A stretch of DNA of 64,000 bases from Zanthoxylum bungeanum. Lineage: Eukaryota > Streptophyta > Magnoliopsida > Sapindales > Rutaceae. Shown one piece after another: positions 12,502 through 24,337 of this stretch. The notes below the pieces were generated by a model, which saw only the letters and a program-made list of their open reading frames with translations, ran no database searches and was not told the origin of the DNA. Positions within the stretch are counted from its first letter, which is position 1. Every line of letters starts with the position of its first letter. The position numbers and the translations under genes were made by a program. The stretch is taken from contig SKCR01001861.1 in assembly GCA_019454045.1 (NCBI GenBank), positions 62,001-126,000 on the forward strand. The letters run 5' to 3'.

Positions 12502-13028
12502 GGGATTGCTACACCAACCTCACCTTTGTAAATCAAAGGACATATCCCGCCATGTAGGAGTTCGTAGTACACTCAGGATTAAGATCAACCCATATATGAC
12601 CATCAAGTAGATCGAAATGACTTCTTTTTTTAATGGATATTATAAGAATGTCATTTCTATTTGGGTCCAGTCCTATATGATCACATCATATAAGGTGCAT
12701 CCAGTCTCATGTCTCTACATGGACGATCCGGATTAAGATCGCCATCCAAATATAGAATGGACCGCAGCTATAGATAAACCACAAATAAAGTACCGGTTTG
12801 TTTGCTCTCTATGGACTATTTAAGATTACTAACTTCAGACTTGAATCCTCTGGTGCATGACACTCATGCACCAAGTCTTGAAGGTACATAAATAATCTAT
12901 GGTATTCATGAAGATATAACATGCGAAAATTTAAACAAACAATTTGATAAATGAATAATGCATCCTTTTATTTCAAAAGACATGAAACCGTTTACATCAC
13001 ATGTAGCTATAGGGCATACATCCCAACA
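12502..13028 (-). repeat. Element A 3' LTR remnant
   Basis: It matches 19,880-20,405 of the other LTR at nearly every position, starting GGGATTGCTACACC and ending CATCCCAACA. The remaining ~1.67 kb of the LTR is absent on the left, replaced by element B. Confidence 0.9.
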
Positions 13029-13040
13029 ATCTCCCACTTG
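13029..13040 (-). promoter_or_regulatory. Polypurine tract of element A
   Basis: CAAGTGGGAGAT on minus, directly before the LTR start TGTTGGGATG. It is identical in element C. Confidence 0.75.
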
Positions 13041-13042
13041 CA

Positions 13043-16000
13043 CTAGAGAAAATGGGACATGTCTCGTAAACCTAGACCATCTAAGTGACCATCAAACACT
13101 TTAGCCGACAAGGTCTTTGTAAACGGATCAGCAAGGTTCTCTGCGGATGCAATCTTTGTGACGCTAACGTCGCCTCTCTGCACTATCTCCCTTATGAGAT
13201 GATATTTCCTCTCTATATGCTTTCCCCTCTTATGGCTTCTTGGTTCTTTGGAGTTTGCCACTGCTCGACTATTATCGCAATAGAGGGTGAGTGGTTTATC
13301 CATATCTGAAACAACTTCCAGATCTCCCAAGAATTTACGGAGCCAGACTGCTTCTTTAGCTGCTTCACAAGCCGCTACATATTCAGCCTCCATGGTGGAG
13401 TCGGCAATGTAAGATTGCTTTATACTCTGCCAAACAATAGCCCCACCACCTAGGGTGAACACTGATCCAGATGTTGATTTTCTGGAATAGACATCTGTCT
13501 GAAAATCAGAGTCTGTATATCCTTTTAGGATCATATCCTCTCTAGAATACACTAGCATATAATCTCTCATTCTCTTAAGATATTTGAGAATGTGTTTCAC
13601 AGCCACCCAGTGATCCAATCCCGGATTGGACTGAAACCTACTGACTACTCCCACTGCAAAATAGATGTCCGGTCTCGTGCATAACATGGCATACATGAGA
13701 CTACCAACTGCTGAGGCGTATAGGATATGTCTCATTTACTCAACGCCTTGAGGTGTCTTAGGAGACTGTTCCTTCGACAAATGAATTCCATGCTGATAAG
13801 GCAGATTGCCTTTCTTGGAATTCTGCATCCCGAATCGCAAAAGAATCATGTCGATGTAGGATGCCTGAGACATAGCTAATAGTCGTTTCTTACGATCTCG
13901 AAGTATCTAGATCCCAAGAATATAACTTGCATTTCCCAAATCTTTCATTTGGAATTGCTCAGCTAGCTAGGGTTTTACGTCTGATAATATTCTTACATCA
14001 TTCCCAATGAGTAAGATGTCATCGATGTATAAGACAAGAAAAACCATCTTCTCGTCAATGACGCGCTTGTATACACAAGGCTCATCAATATTTTGCTCAA
14101 AATTATAAGACTTGATCGTTGTATCAAATCTTATGTTCTAAGATCGAGATGTCTGCTTGAGTCCATAAATGGACCTTTGCAGTTTGCAAACTTTTTGCTC
14201 TTGACCTTGGGTTATGAACCCTTCTGGTTGTATCATATATATACTTTCATCAAGATTTCCATTCAAGAATGCAGTCTTGACGTCCATTTGCCAGATTTCA
14301 TAGTCATAATATTCGGCTATGGATAGAAGAGTGCGGATGGATTTTAGCATAGCTACTGGAGAGAAAGTTTCCTCATAGTCAACTCCCTCTTTCTCGGTAT
14401 AACCCTTGGCCACTAGTCTATCTTTGAAGGTCTGTACCTTCCCATCTGATCCCCTCTTCCTCTTGTAGATCCACTTGCAACCTATGGATTTTACTCCATC
14501 AGGTGGGTCTACAAGTTCCCAGACTGAGTTGGAGTACATCAACTCCATCTCCAGGTTCATGGCTTTGAGCCATTCTTCTTTGTCAGAATCATCCATTGCA
14601 CTACTGTAGGTCAATGGATCATCTACACCATCGCTGGAGGTGACAACTTGTGTCTTTCCAACCCCTAAGTAGAGATCAGGTTGTCGTACAACCCTCTCAC
14701 TACGTCTGGATGGTAGATCATTCTGACTTGGAAGTATCTGACTATCATATGTCGAAAGTGCTATGTATTTGTCAACTTTCGTTGACGATGGCGCACTGGT
14801 CGAACCAGTAAGTAACTCCTCAAGTAATATTTTACTACGAGGTTTGAACTCCCTCATGTAGTCCTCTTCTAGAAAGGTAGCATTTGTCGATACAAATACT
14901 TTGTTATCACCGGGACTGTAGAAGAATCCTCCCCTAGTCTCATTCGAGTAGCCTACAAATAGGCACACCTGAGAACGTGGTTCCAGTTTTGTAGTCTTAT
15001 TCTTCAGCACATGTGCTGGACACCCCCATATGCGGAAATGTCGTAAACTAACTTTACGACCATTCCACAACTCTAAGGGAGACTTAGGAACAGACTTAGA
15101 AGGAACTACATTAAGGATATACATTGCGGTTTGCAGTGCATATCCCCAGAATGAACTAGGTAGTGAGCTATAACTAAACATAGATCTCATCATGTCTAGT
15201 AGGGTTCGATTTCTCCTTTCTGCAACACCATTTTGTTGTGGTGTTCCAGGTGCCGTGAGTTGGGATACTATTCCGTGCTCAACTAAGAATTCCTCGAAGT
15301 CTCTGTCGAGGTATTCTCCTCCACGATCTGATCGTAGAGTTTTGATTGTCTTACCTAATTGGTTCTCAACCTCAGCACGATACTCTTTGAACTTTTCAAA
15401 GGTATCTGATTTGTGATGCATTAGGTAGATATACTCATATCTTGAATAATCGTCAATGAATGTGACGAAGTATTCATAACCACCTCGGGCTTTTACATTC
15501 ATCGGTCCGCAAACGTCTGAATATATTAGCTCTAGTGGTTGACTGACTCTTATACCTTTTCCAGTAAAAGGTCTCTTGGTCATTTTTCCTTCTAAACGGG
15601 ATTCACAAACTGGTAAAGTCCCGAGCTTTAACTGGTTTAAGGCTCCGTCCTTTATCAATCTATTTATTCGGTCAAGGTTGATGTGACCAAGTCTAAGATG
15701 CCATAGATATGTGTCATCGTGGGAAATCTTTTGCCGTTTCATTTTTGGTTTTTCAACCTTAAACATTTCAGTGTTGAGCAGTGACTTATGCGTTAACGGT
15801 CTTAACATATACAAGTTATTTTCTGAGTTTCCTGTGCATATGGTCAATCCATTTCTACCAATAATAACTGAATTTTTATTAAAAGAAATAGAATAACCAT
15901 CATTCATAAGTCTAGAAACAGAAATCAGATTCCTGCGGAAACCAGAAATGAAAAACACATCGTTCAAATTTAAATAACTATTATTAATAAAACTTAAACT

Positions 16001-16230
16001 AGAAACTCCCATTGCTCTTGCTGAAACGGCATCCCTTGTCCCGACTCTCATGGTGTAGTCACCTTCAGCAAGGTCCCTCTATGAATCAAGTAGCTGTAAA
16101 GAAGAACAAACATGGTTAGTGGCCCGAAATCAATAATCCAAGCGGATTTGTCATCCTCCACTAATAGAGATTCAATAACGAGTAAATCATATTTACCTGT
16201 TTCCATTTTCTCCTTCAGCTCGGCAATGTA
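13043..16230 (-). pseudogene. Copia polyprotein (PR-IN-RT-RH) of element A
   Basis: Read on minus. The protease motif is DFG instead of DSG and a frameshift follows at once. The long frame 16,051-14,138 (637 aa) has the GAG-pre-integrase HLRLGH, integrase acids in [15 protein letters not shown] and NGVAERRNR, and the reverse transcriptase start [13 protein letters not shown]. The zinc-binding pair CESC of element C reads CESR here. A TAG replaces Trp after GLKQTSRS near 14,137. Further stops lie before and after LYIDD, the catalytic box near 14,020. RNase H (13,735-13,043) keeps STMEAEYVAACEA. It cannot make active enzymes. Confidence 0.9.
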
Positions 16231-16625
16231 TTAAGGACAATTCCTTTTCCAATGCCCATTTTTGTCGCAATGGAAACATTTTCCCTTGGGCTTGGAATCC
16301 TTGGAGCCTTTCTTGTTCTTCTTTTTCATGGCCTTACCTTTAACCTTTCCAGTGCCTTTCTTCTTCTTCTTTGCATATTTGGAAGATTCGGCAACATTTG
16401 CCTCTGCATTGGATTTACGAGGATCCACCAGCATGGACTCGTAATGGGTGAGCTCATTTAGCAATTGGGTCAAAGTAAAAGTCAACTTGTTCATAACATA
16501 GTTGCTTTTAAACTGCAGGAAACTCTTCGGAAGAGTTTCCATGGTCATGGTCACCTGGCTACGCTCGTCAATACAAGCTCCATGGGTTTCAGCAGTATTG
16601 AGATAAGTCATCATCCATGAATAAT
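16231..16625 (-). pseudogene. Copia gag of element A, N-terminus deleted
   Basis: The C-terminal half of Gag is readable: ETLPKSFLQFKSN, a Lys-rich stretch and the CCHC knuckle CFHCDKNGHWKRNC. A TAA stop directly follows the knuckle, where element C reads through. Compared with element C (35,884-36,388), about 500 bp of N-terminal gag is missing, so the leader joins mid-gag near 16,625. The frame continues into leader sequence, giving a false N-terminus. Confidence 0.85.
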
Positions 16626-18196
16626 GAATAAGAAACCTAAAAGAATTACTATGCCACGGAGATCTATCATCCCACAAGTAAGTGCCGTCGTAGGGTAGGT
16701 CAAGTACTCGCATGATAGATTGAGACAATCTCAGTTGTTTTAATATATGCGGGAATAACTCTTATTCTTATATTAAACAACTACCGTTTAATTTGATCAA
16801 GGAATTTCATTAACAGTTAATTATTCCTTTGTGAGTGTAACCCGCCGTTTCGGGATTCTTTGACTTAACAAGTGAAGTGCCGCCGTAGGGTAGGTCAGTT
16901 CACAAGATACATCTAAAATCCCTATCCTCTCGGAACCCAAACTTGATATTGACCCAAAATGGACACCATCCGTAGGGGGACGAAAACAAAGCCGTCTCGA
17001 GGCGCCTTTTGAATCTCACGTTTTTGGACTAACAACGGAGATCGCGGGATGTACTGTCGTATATCCCTTTCTCACTCACTATTTAAAACTTAAGGTTTCT
17101 ATCTAAAATATCTAATATTTTATCCTAACTAGTGTGGATAAACTTATGGTGGCTAAAGCATAATTTATTTACACTAGTTTGTCATAAGTGAGTTAATCAA
17201 TTTTAACCATTTAAAATTGTGTCACTAATATCCTATTAGTCTCTACTAATAATTATACTCTATTAAACTAATTTAATTAGAGTGGCATAAGTGAGCTACA
17301 ATATTTTAACTCTTAAAATACTAGTCACTAAAGGTCTAAAATCATGGAATTCTAAAAGGTCAAAATTCTATTAAACATTTTAATAAATTTTAAGTGCGTC
17401 ATAAAATTCAATGGTACGTGGCATTGTGTCCCGAGTGCAGACCATATTTCCGTCCATACGGAATCAGTTATGGAATTTATATCCGGGTTTCCATCCTATA
17501 TACCAATGGATTTTATTATGCACCAATTAAGTCCAATATATTAAAATTCAAGTTTTAGACATAAATCCCATTAATCTAATTAATGATTTCAATGCATATC
17601 ATATTCTAATTTAAACATTTTAAATTACATAAAATCATAATTTTATGTCTATAATGATTATGCATCTATGACATGTTATGGCAAGTAAAATGCACGAGTA
17701 GGCACCCTAGGCTATATGACATGTTATTCAAACAATTCGAAATAAACATACATATAACATAAAAAAAAATATTTTGCATTGACCGGGCTCTTATTTTTCC
17801 TATACTAATCTAATTAGTACATAAGATATACCAAGGCATTCCTTGGCCTTCAAATCCCGCTCCATGGTGGTATTGGCTCCTTTTGTGGCTTCGATGCTCC
17901 ATATTACAAAGAATTGAAATTTTACATTGAAATTAAAATAACAATGAATATAAACAATGGCCTTATGGCCTTACAACCCAAAATCAAAACCAACTACAAA
18001 AATAAGAGCCATAAAAATTTACGACCAATGCAAAATCCATGCATCACATGAAATATCAAAACCATTCATCACATGACTTAAATAAATAATGTGCCCACCC
18101 ATCTAAACATGCATATCATATTTATAACTCATATAAACATGTTAAAACAGAAACTTTAAATAATAAAGAGAAGGATTAAGAGCACTTTTCAACCTC
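16626..18196 (-). other. Element A leader (5' UTR)
   Basis: No gene is seen. It contains two copies of GTGCCGYCGTAGGGTAGGTC (about 16,682 and 16,877), the phrase CCATCCGTAGGGGGACG near 16,967, and module copy 3 at 17,412-17,505. The layout is the same in element C, so the order is conserved in the family. Confidence 0.75.
17412..17505 (-). repeat. Shared 94-bp module, copy 3
   Basis: Starts TGGTACGTGG, core CGTCCATACGGA, then GGGTTTCCATC and ends ATATACCA. It lies in the element A leader, about 0.7 kb from the primer site. Confidence 0.75.
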
Positions 18197-18209
18197 GCTC
18201 TTGATGCCA
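18197..18209 (-). promoter_or_regulatory. Primer-binding site of element A
   Basis: On minus it reads TGGCATCAAGAGC, two bases from the LTR end. It is an initiator tRNA-Met-like site, shared with element B. Confidence 0.7.
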
Positions 18210-18211
18210 AT

Positions 18212-20405
18212 TGTAGGGAACGCCTTTCCCCGCGCAGCGGAAGCGATTAGGCTCACGAACCGAACTTGAAAATTTTTTCTGCTCTTCCCTTGCTTTGGCC
18301 AATTATTACCAGTGATATTGCTGATGTCTTGGACAAAATTTCAGCCCCGGAATAGCCCCGAAACAGTCCCCGAACAGTCATTGAACTGCAGTGAAATAAC
18401 GGACTGTTTTGGACACGTTATGGGCGCGAATAACACCCAGTTGCAGGTCTGATTTGCGCCACTTGCAGGTCAGTTGCAGATCTGATTTTTTTAAAAAATC
18501 AATCCTAATACAGGCCTAAAGATATCCTAAAGAGTTTCCCAAAATTTCGAATGAAAAACAAACAAAACGGATCTCCCTGAGGATCCCTGAAACTTGCGCA
18601 AATTGCAACTCTTCAGGGAGGGAGTGCCGCAACTTGTAGGGGCAATTTGTGGATGATTTTCAACGTCACGAGGTCTTCCGAACAATGTCTCGACACTAAC
18701 GGAGGGTAGTGTGTGCTACACTCACAAACAAATCTCTAAACGGTTTAGAGAAAGATCACACACAACGAAGAGAATTCTCAACTCTTGAGAGCTTGGAGAA
18801 TGAGATGGAGGCTATGGTTTTTTCAATTGTATTTTTTTAAAAAAATAAATCATAATTTATCTTTTATACTTATGGTTAATTTGTTTCATAAAACAAATCA
18901 ACTAGTCTCCCAATGGTGTAGAAATTGGCCAAGCTAGGGTATAGGATTCCTTGTTTGATTTTGCTTCCAAAATAAATAAATCCTACTCCCTATAGAACTA
19001 TTAAAATTTCGGCCAGATTCAATTGGATTTGATTTTGTTTCCAAAACAAACAAATCATATCCCTAATACACATATGCATTTTCGGCCAAGGGAGATTTTT
19101 AATTAGGATTTGATTTTGTTTCCTAAACAAACAAATCATATTCCTTATCCTATAAGGAATCCTACCTTGATAATAATTCTTAACCTTATTAAATTATATC
19201 ATATATAATTCAATATTCTAATTTAATAATTATCAAATATAATTATTAATACTTTATATTAACTTTTAATATAAAGTCTCATGTGTGATATAATTAATAT
19301 TATTAATCACATTAATAACATTCATTCATTTTGTGAGTATATAATTGGACCATCCAATTATATTAGCTCCGCTAAAGTAAATCTAGCTAGTACGGGGACC
19401 AAGTGGACCTACGTTCTGAGCTCCAATAATCTCGAAATATTAATTAAGCTCTTAATTAAATATTCCGAATTATTAACTCCGGGTTATTCCACTAAAAACC
19501 CGAAGTTGCACTCTTGTTGCCGTAGATGAAATATAAAGCCGATCCAAGTCGGTGTTCACCGATATAGTCATTGCATATGAATTGATCCTTCACGAATATC
19601 TCGTAATTAGAGCTGGGTCATAATGTCTGTTATACCCCTCTAATTATTTTATCTTAAGTACCATTGATTCTCTAATGAACGATTCATTCATAACTGTTAT
19701 GAATATTAATCTTTCTATTCGTAATAGAAAGACTTGAGCGCTCTAATCGTTCAAGCACCGAATCAACCCTTAAGAGAGATATTCATCTACTTCTCGCAAG
19801 AATGAGTGAATTCCATGTCTATGTAAAACGTTCCCAGCTACATAACAGACTATGCCCCCAAAGTACGTAGTTATTGGTTGGGATTGCTACACCAACTCAC
19901 ATTTGTAAATCAAATGGACATATCCCGCCATGCAGGAGTCGTAGTACACTCAGGATTAAGATCAACCCATATATGACCATCAAGTAGATTGAAATGACTT
20001 TCTTTGTTTAACGGATATTATAAGAATGTCATTTCTATCTGGGTCCAGTCCTATATGATCACATCATATAAGGTGCCTCCATCTCATGTCTCTACATGGA
20101 CGATCCGGATTAAGATTGCCATCCAAATATAGAATGGACCGCATCTATAGATAAACCACAAACAAAGTACCAGTTTGTTTGCTCTCTATGGACTATTTAA
20201 GATTACTAACTTCAGACTTGAATCCTCTGGTGCATGACACTCATGCACCAAGTCTTGAAGGTACATAAGTAATCTATGGTATTCATAAAGATATAACATG
20301 TGAAAATTTAAACAAACAATTTGATAAATGAATAATGCGTCCTTTTATTTCAAAAGACATGAAACCGTTTACATCACATGTAGCTCTAGGGCATACATCC
20401 CAACA
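18212..20405 (-). repeat. Element A 5' LTR, complete (2,194 bp)
   Basis: As written on plus it starts TGTAGGGAACGC and ends GCATACATCCCAACA. Blocks such as GCACGGGGACCAA and CCGAGCTCCAATAAT are shared with the LTRs of element C. The flank at 20,406 is ATAAC; the matching target duplicate on the far side has been lost. Confidence 0.88.
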
Positions 20406-20409
20406 ATAA

Positions 20410-20652
20410 CTGAGGCGGTTACTATTCCCTTTGCTGCAGAGTCTTCCACGTGAATCTGCTTTATTTACTAAGCTCTCTTCCCTAGGCCTGCCCTTGCCGA
20501 AAGTGAACCTGCTCTCTGACATCCCATCGCATCAGTTTGACTATCCATTGCCACATGCATTTAGCGATGATGACCGCCTGGTGGGTGTTTTCCGGGAGAT
20601 GACACGTTTAAAGGGCAATTACCTTCTCGAGGCTTCTGTCGGTAGCTAAGTG
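20410..20652 (+). CDS. Orphan exon-like ORF next to element A
   Basis: The frame is open from right after a stop at 20,407 to TAA at 20,650-20,652, giving 80 codons without an ATG near the start. The translation is of ordinary composition (SLPRESALFTKLSSLGLPLP, later LVGVFREMTRLKGNYL), unlike the AT-rich surroundings. It directly touches the LTR end of element A. I do not recognise the family. It may be the last exon of a host gene interrupted by element A, or chance. Confidence 0.3.
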
Positions 20653-21801
20653 GTCGGCCTTAATCATCTTCCGAACCTACCGAGTCACTTTGGCTCTGTC
20701 TTGGGTTGTCCGAGCTCTTCAAATTACTAACAAGGGAATCGAACAGACCCGAATAGAGCTGATGAACTGATGTGACCGGTTTTATGGAAGCTGTGTTGAA
20801 GCATATGGTACGACTGGTCTTACGCTGAGGGACTTCGTCTAGACTTCTGCCATGCCGAGGAGCTTTTATCACTTCATAGAATACCATATGAGGGAAAATT
20901 TCATTCTCACCCCGAGCTTTATCCTGCTTGTTCTATGTGAGGATTTCTTCCAACAACGGTTCCTTTTGGAGAAAGAAATCTTTCCAATTGAAGGTTACAT
21001 CATTTTATGATATCTATTAATAAAAGATATGTTGCTTCATCGAATTTAATTCAAATTCAAAATGGTATGAATGAAATGATGTGATTTTTTCTAAAAGAAA
21101 CAATCATTTAGTGTATAAGTACTTCCTCTCATTGGCAACCATTCACTTCTATATATTACACCCATTTGTGTTATGTTAAAAGTAATTTTTTATTTCTTCT
21201 TCCTCTTCATTTGTATCATCAGTTTCCAAAAAGAGAGTGTCTTTGATTCTTTTTGATTTATTCACAAACCAATTCAACAAGTTCCATTATATCATGAAAG
21301 AGATTTTCTACTTATCCTTTTTCGTGAATTCGTGATTTGTATCAGAATGGAGAAAATATCTCTTAAAAGACGATTTTTACACCCCTTTAAGAATCTTTAC
21401 TCGTATCAAAGTATCTCTTATTTGACAAACTAAAAATCTATGTTCTGTTATAACTGTGGAAATAGAAAGAATCAACCCTAGATGAATTAATTTATCAATT
21501 AAGAAATAATGGTATGAGTTATTTGTTTCAGCTAACCAAAAGAGTGATTTTAACATGCTTTTGATGTCTCTCATTTTACTTATAGTTGCATTATTGGCAC
21601 CCTTTCAAAATTTTCTCAAAATCTGACATAGAAACAAATATTATTGAGAGATTCATATCCCTCCAAGCTACACAAATGTTAATACTTTTGAAATCATAAA
21701 TTGTTCAAGAATTGGTGATAGCAACAGAACACCACCTCTCCCATCTTTATTGATCCTCAGAATCAGGATATATCCATGGACCAAGAATTTAAAGTTGCTG
21801 A
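20653..21801. other. Intergenic; nothing firm seen
   Basis: A minus-strand frame of 75 codons (20,887-20,660) has no recognisable motif. The rest is AT-rich. It includes the presumed downstream flank of the PIRL locus. Confidence 0.4.
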
Positions 21802-22673
21802 TCAAGGCAAGGTCCTTAGCCCTGGGAGATAAATTTCTGAAACATTTTCACCAACAGTCTTCAACCAGGAGGTGCCGCGTGTCAGCCACCGCGGCGTTGC
21901 CCCTTCTTCTTCATTCCTGCCTTCACGCGTAAGCATGGATCTCCGCTCTTACTCCAGCAGTAAGTCAAGCCACCTCTTGGCCATGAAAAGCTTGACAGCC
22001 TCAACTCCCTCCTTCACAACTTCCACTGGTGGCATAACAATGGGATTTTCTTCCAGGTTGAGTTTAGTCAATTTGTCAAGCCGACCAAATGTATTCGGAA
22101 GAGCTTGAATCTGGTTGTTACTGAGATCCAGTTCTTTGAGGTTTGTCAACTCGCCAAAGGTTTCCGGAAGCTCTTTCATGTCAGTAAAATTACAGGAAAG
22201 ATTGAGGATCTCAAGATTCGTCAGTTTCCCAATTGTCGCAGGAAGGCAATGGAGCTCATTGAAGTGAACATCCAGATGACGCAGAGATGCCATTTCACCA
22301 ATTGAAGTGGGAAGGAAACGAATCTTGTTCAAAGAGACCAATAGCTTCTGAAGATTCACCAACTCATGTCCGATATTAGTTGGCAAGTAAGCTAGGCGAT
22401 TGAAGCTTGCATCAAGCACAACCAATGACCTGCATCATTCACAACATACAATTAAAATTTCCAGTATCTCAATATAATTTTGCTGTAAAAAACTTTTTCT
22501 GAAAATAATTTCCGCATTTTATATTTTTTGGGAGTCATTGTATGAAAAACAAAAATTATTTTTCCTCTTTTCCAAAATTAACATAACCACCAAAAAATAT
22601 TAGATATGTCAAACATCAGAGAATACTTTCCGAAAAATATTTTCAGACAATAATCAAATATCGGAAAATAATT

Positions 22674-22786
22674 ATGTCTAGATGATCCGGACGCGTGTTT
22701 TTTCAATAAAATAACGTTATTTTATTCATTCACAATCAAAAGTATTGCTTTATTGAAGAAAACATGCGTCAGGATCGTCCGGACAT
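22674..22786. mobile_element. Foldback (MITE-like) element in PIRL intron 2
   Basis: The two ends are imperfect inverted repeats of about 36 bp: ATGTCTAGATGATCCGGACG on the left and, reverse-complemented, ATGTCCGGACGATCCTGACG on the right, continuing to TTCAATAAA on both arms. The total is 113 bp. No clear target duplication was found. It lies about 40 bp inside the intron from the odd splice donor. Confidence 0.55.
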
Positions 22787-23246
22787 CCGAACCTGAAAAT
22801 CTTTATATATAAATATAAAATAAATCCTGCAATGACTGATGGAATCAGGTAAGGCACTTAGTTTGTTTCCTGAGACATCAAGAAGTTTCAAATTATACAA
22901 AAACCCGATTGAGTCAGGCAGCGTCGCTAGAAGATTTGAAGCCAGATTAAGTTCCTCCAGATTCACTAATCCAGATATTGAATCAGGAATGGTCTATTTC
23001 CCTCGCAAAGGACCTCATATATAAGTGAAACATACAAAAAGCTAAGACCGAAAGAGCAGTTAACCAAACTACTAATTTGTTTTATTAAGTTTCCATTTCA
23101 TTTAGAATTTCAAAACAGGGACTTGCATCCACTCTGATGTCAAACAGTGTGATGTTTCACAATTTTATTTTCACTTATAACAAAATAAATAAACAAATAC
23201 AAACACACGTGGCATCTCGTGCCGTTTGAGGAAAAATTATATTATA

Positions 23247-23320
23247 TTTCGGGTGTATATGTTATCTCTCTCACAATAGCTGGATCCCATTGTGAGAGAG
23301 ATAGCATATACACTTGAAAC
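23247..23320. repeat. Long inverted repeat in PIRL intron 1
   Basis: Arms 23,247-23,279 and 23,288-23,320 pair over about 33 bp with a few mismatches around TATCTCTCTCACAAT and ATTGTGAGAGAGATA, with a short loop. It could be a small foldback transposon or a hairpin in the transcript. Confidence 0.65.
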
Positions 23321-24337
23321 ATGATACACTGCCTCCCGTTTGAGGATGAACTGGGATATATAATATTTTGGGTTTGCTTGCAAATATGTCATACACAAAT
23401 TTAAATTCGGTGTTTAACTGAATTTATATATTAAATTAATCATTATGAAATAAATGAGACGCACATGAGATTTACATTAGATTGATCTTAATAATTTATT
23501 TACTGTTGAGCACAAATTCAAATAAGTGCTGAATCTTAATTCAGCCATGCAGATTAATATGGGCATAAATTTAAATTATTAATAACCAATAAACACATAA
23601 ATATACAAATACCTCAAGCTGATTGATGGACAAATTCATGAATCTCAAACCAGCAATCCTGCCAAAAGCCTCCGGCAGGAACCGCAATTGCCGGGAAGAC
23701 AAATCCACTCGCTCCAAAGACTTTCCAGCGGCTTCTTGAAGCAAATCCATAACCTCCTCATTCACTTCCTCTCTCACCGGCGACAAAGATTCACTGTCCT
23801 CATCCTCCTCCCCTTTCCCGGCCCTCTCGAAAATCTTCACCAGCCGCTCCTCCGCCTCCCTCAGCATCTTCTTGTACGCCTCATGCATATCGTCCAGCTC
23901 CAGAATCTTCGCACACGCGCTCTTCTCCTTCGCCGCATTCTCGCTGCACTCTCTCTCCCTCTCCGCCAATTGCACCCGCCACTCGAATTGATCCACGTCG
24001 GTCGCGCGAATCGAGTGCACGATCAGCGATTTCTCGAGCTCCGATTCGATCTCCACGACCCTGGCTTTGGTCTTGTCCACGGTCTCGTGGTCAGGTCGCG
24101 GGCCGAGGGTTTGGAGCACAGATCGGGTCTGGTACACGTCGAGGATGGCGCGTCGCATGGCGGATATTAATTTCGGATCTGACAATTGAGGCATTTGGTC
24201 CACGATCGCGGGTTCCTCTGGGATTGGGCTTGACCCGAAGAGGAGGCATCGTAATCCACGACGGTTTTGGACCCGAATGAGGGAAGGCGGGCCATGACGT
24301 AGGAGAGAACGGGAAACGATTTTGGGCTCGGATCCAT

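Larger units (their letters stand above)
12502..20405 (-). mobile_element. Copia LTR retrotransposon A, broken
   Basis: Order on minus: 5' LTR (20,405-18,212), primer site, 1.5-kb leader, gag, pol, polypurine tract and a 527-bp 3' LTR remnant. Gene order is protease, integrase, reverse transcriptase, RNase H, which defines Copia. The 3' LTR is cut at 12,502, exactly where element B's LTR begins. The coding region has stops, frameshifts, a gag deletion and changed key residues. It belongs to the same family as element C. Confidence 0.9.
21802..24337 (-). pseudogene. PIRL-type leucine-rich repeat protein, damaged
   Basis: Plant intracellular Ras-group-related LRR proteins have an N-terminal helical region, about ten LRRs and a conserved tail. 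Three exons fit: 24,337-23,613, 22,993-22,827 and 22,429-21,802. Exon 1 starts MDPSPKSFPVLSYVMARLPS, then shifts frame near 24,225-24,245 and resumes as IVDQMPQLSDPK. LRRs such as [19 protein letters not shown] span exons 1-3. The exon 2 donor reads AG|GA instead of AG|GT. A TAA at 21,951-21,949 interrupts the tail after KRWLDLLLE, yet the frame stays open for another 48 codons with the family-like WLTRGTSWLKT. The total, about 506 residues, is normal for PIRLs. Three separate lesions argue for a recent pseudogene; sequencing error could explain one. Confidence 0.85.

Noticed and set aside
15192..15416. Plus-strand ORF opposite Copia integrase, repeated at 34,458
   Set aside because: Antisense shadow of the conserved integrase frame; it recurs in element C for the same reason.
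23688..24170. 160-codon plus ORF opposite PIRL exon 1
   Set aside because: Antisense shadow of a GC-richer exon; Leu/His/Arg-rich composition and no domain.
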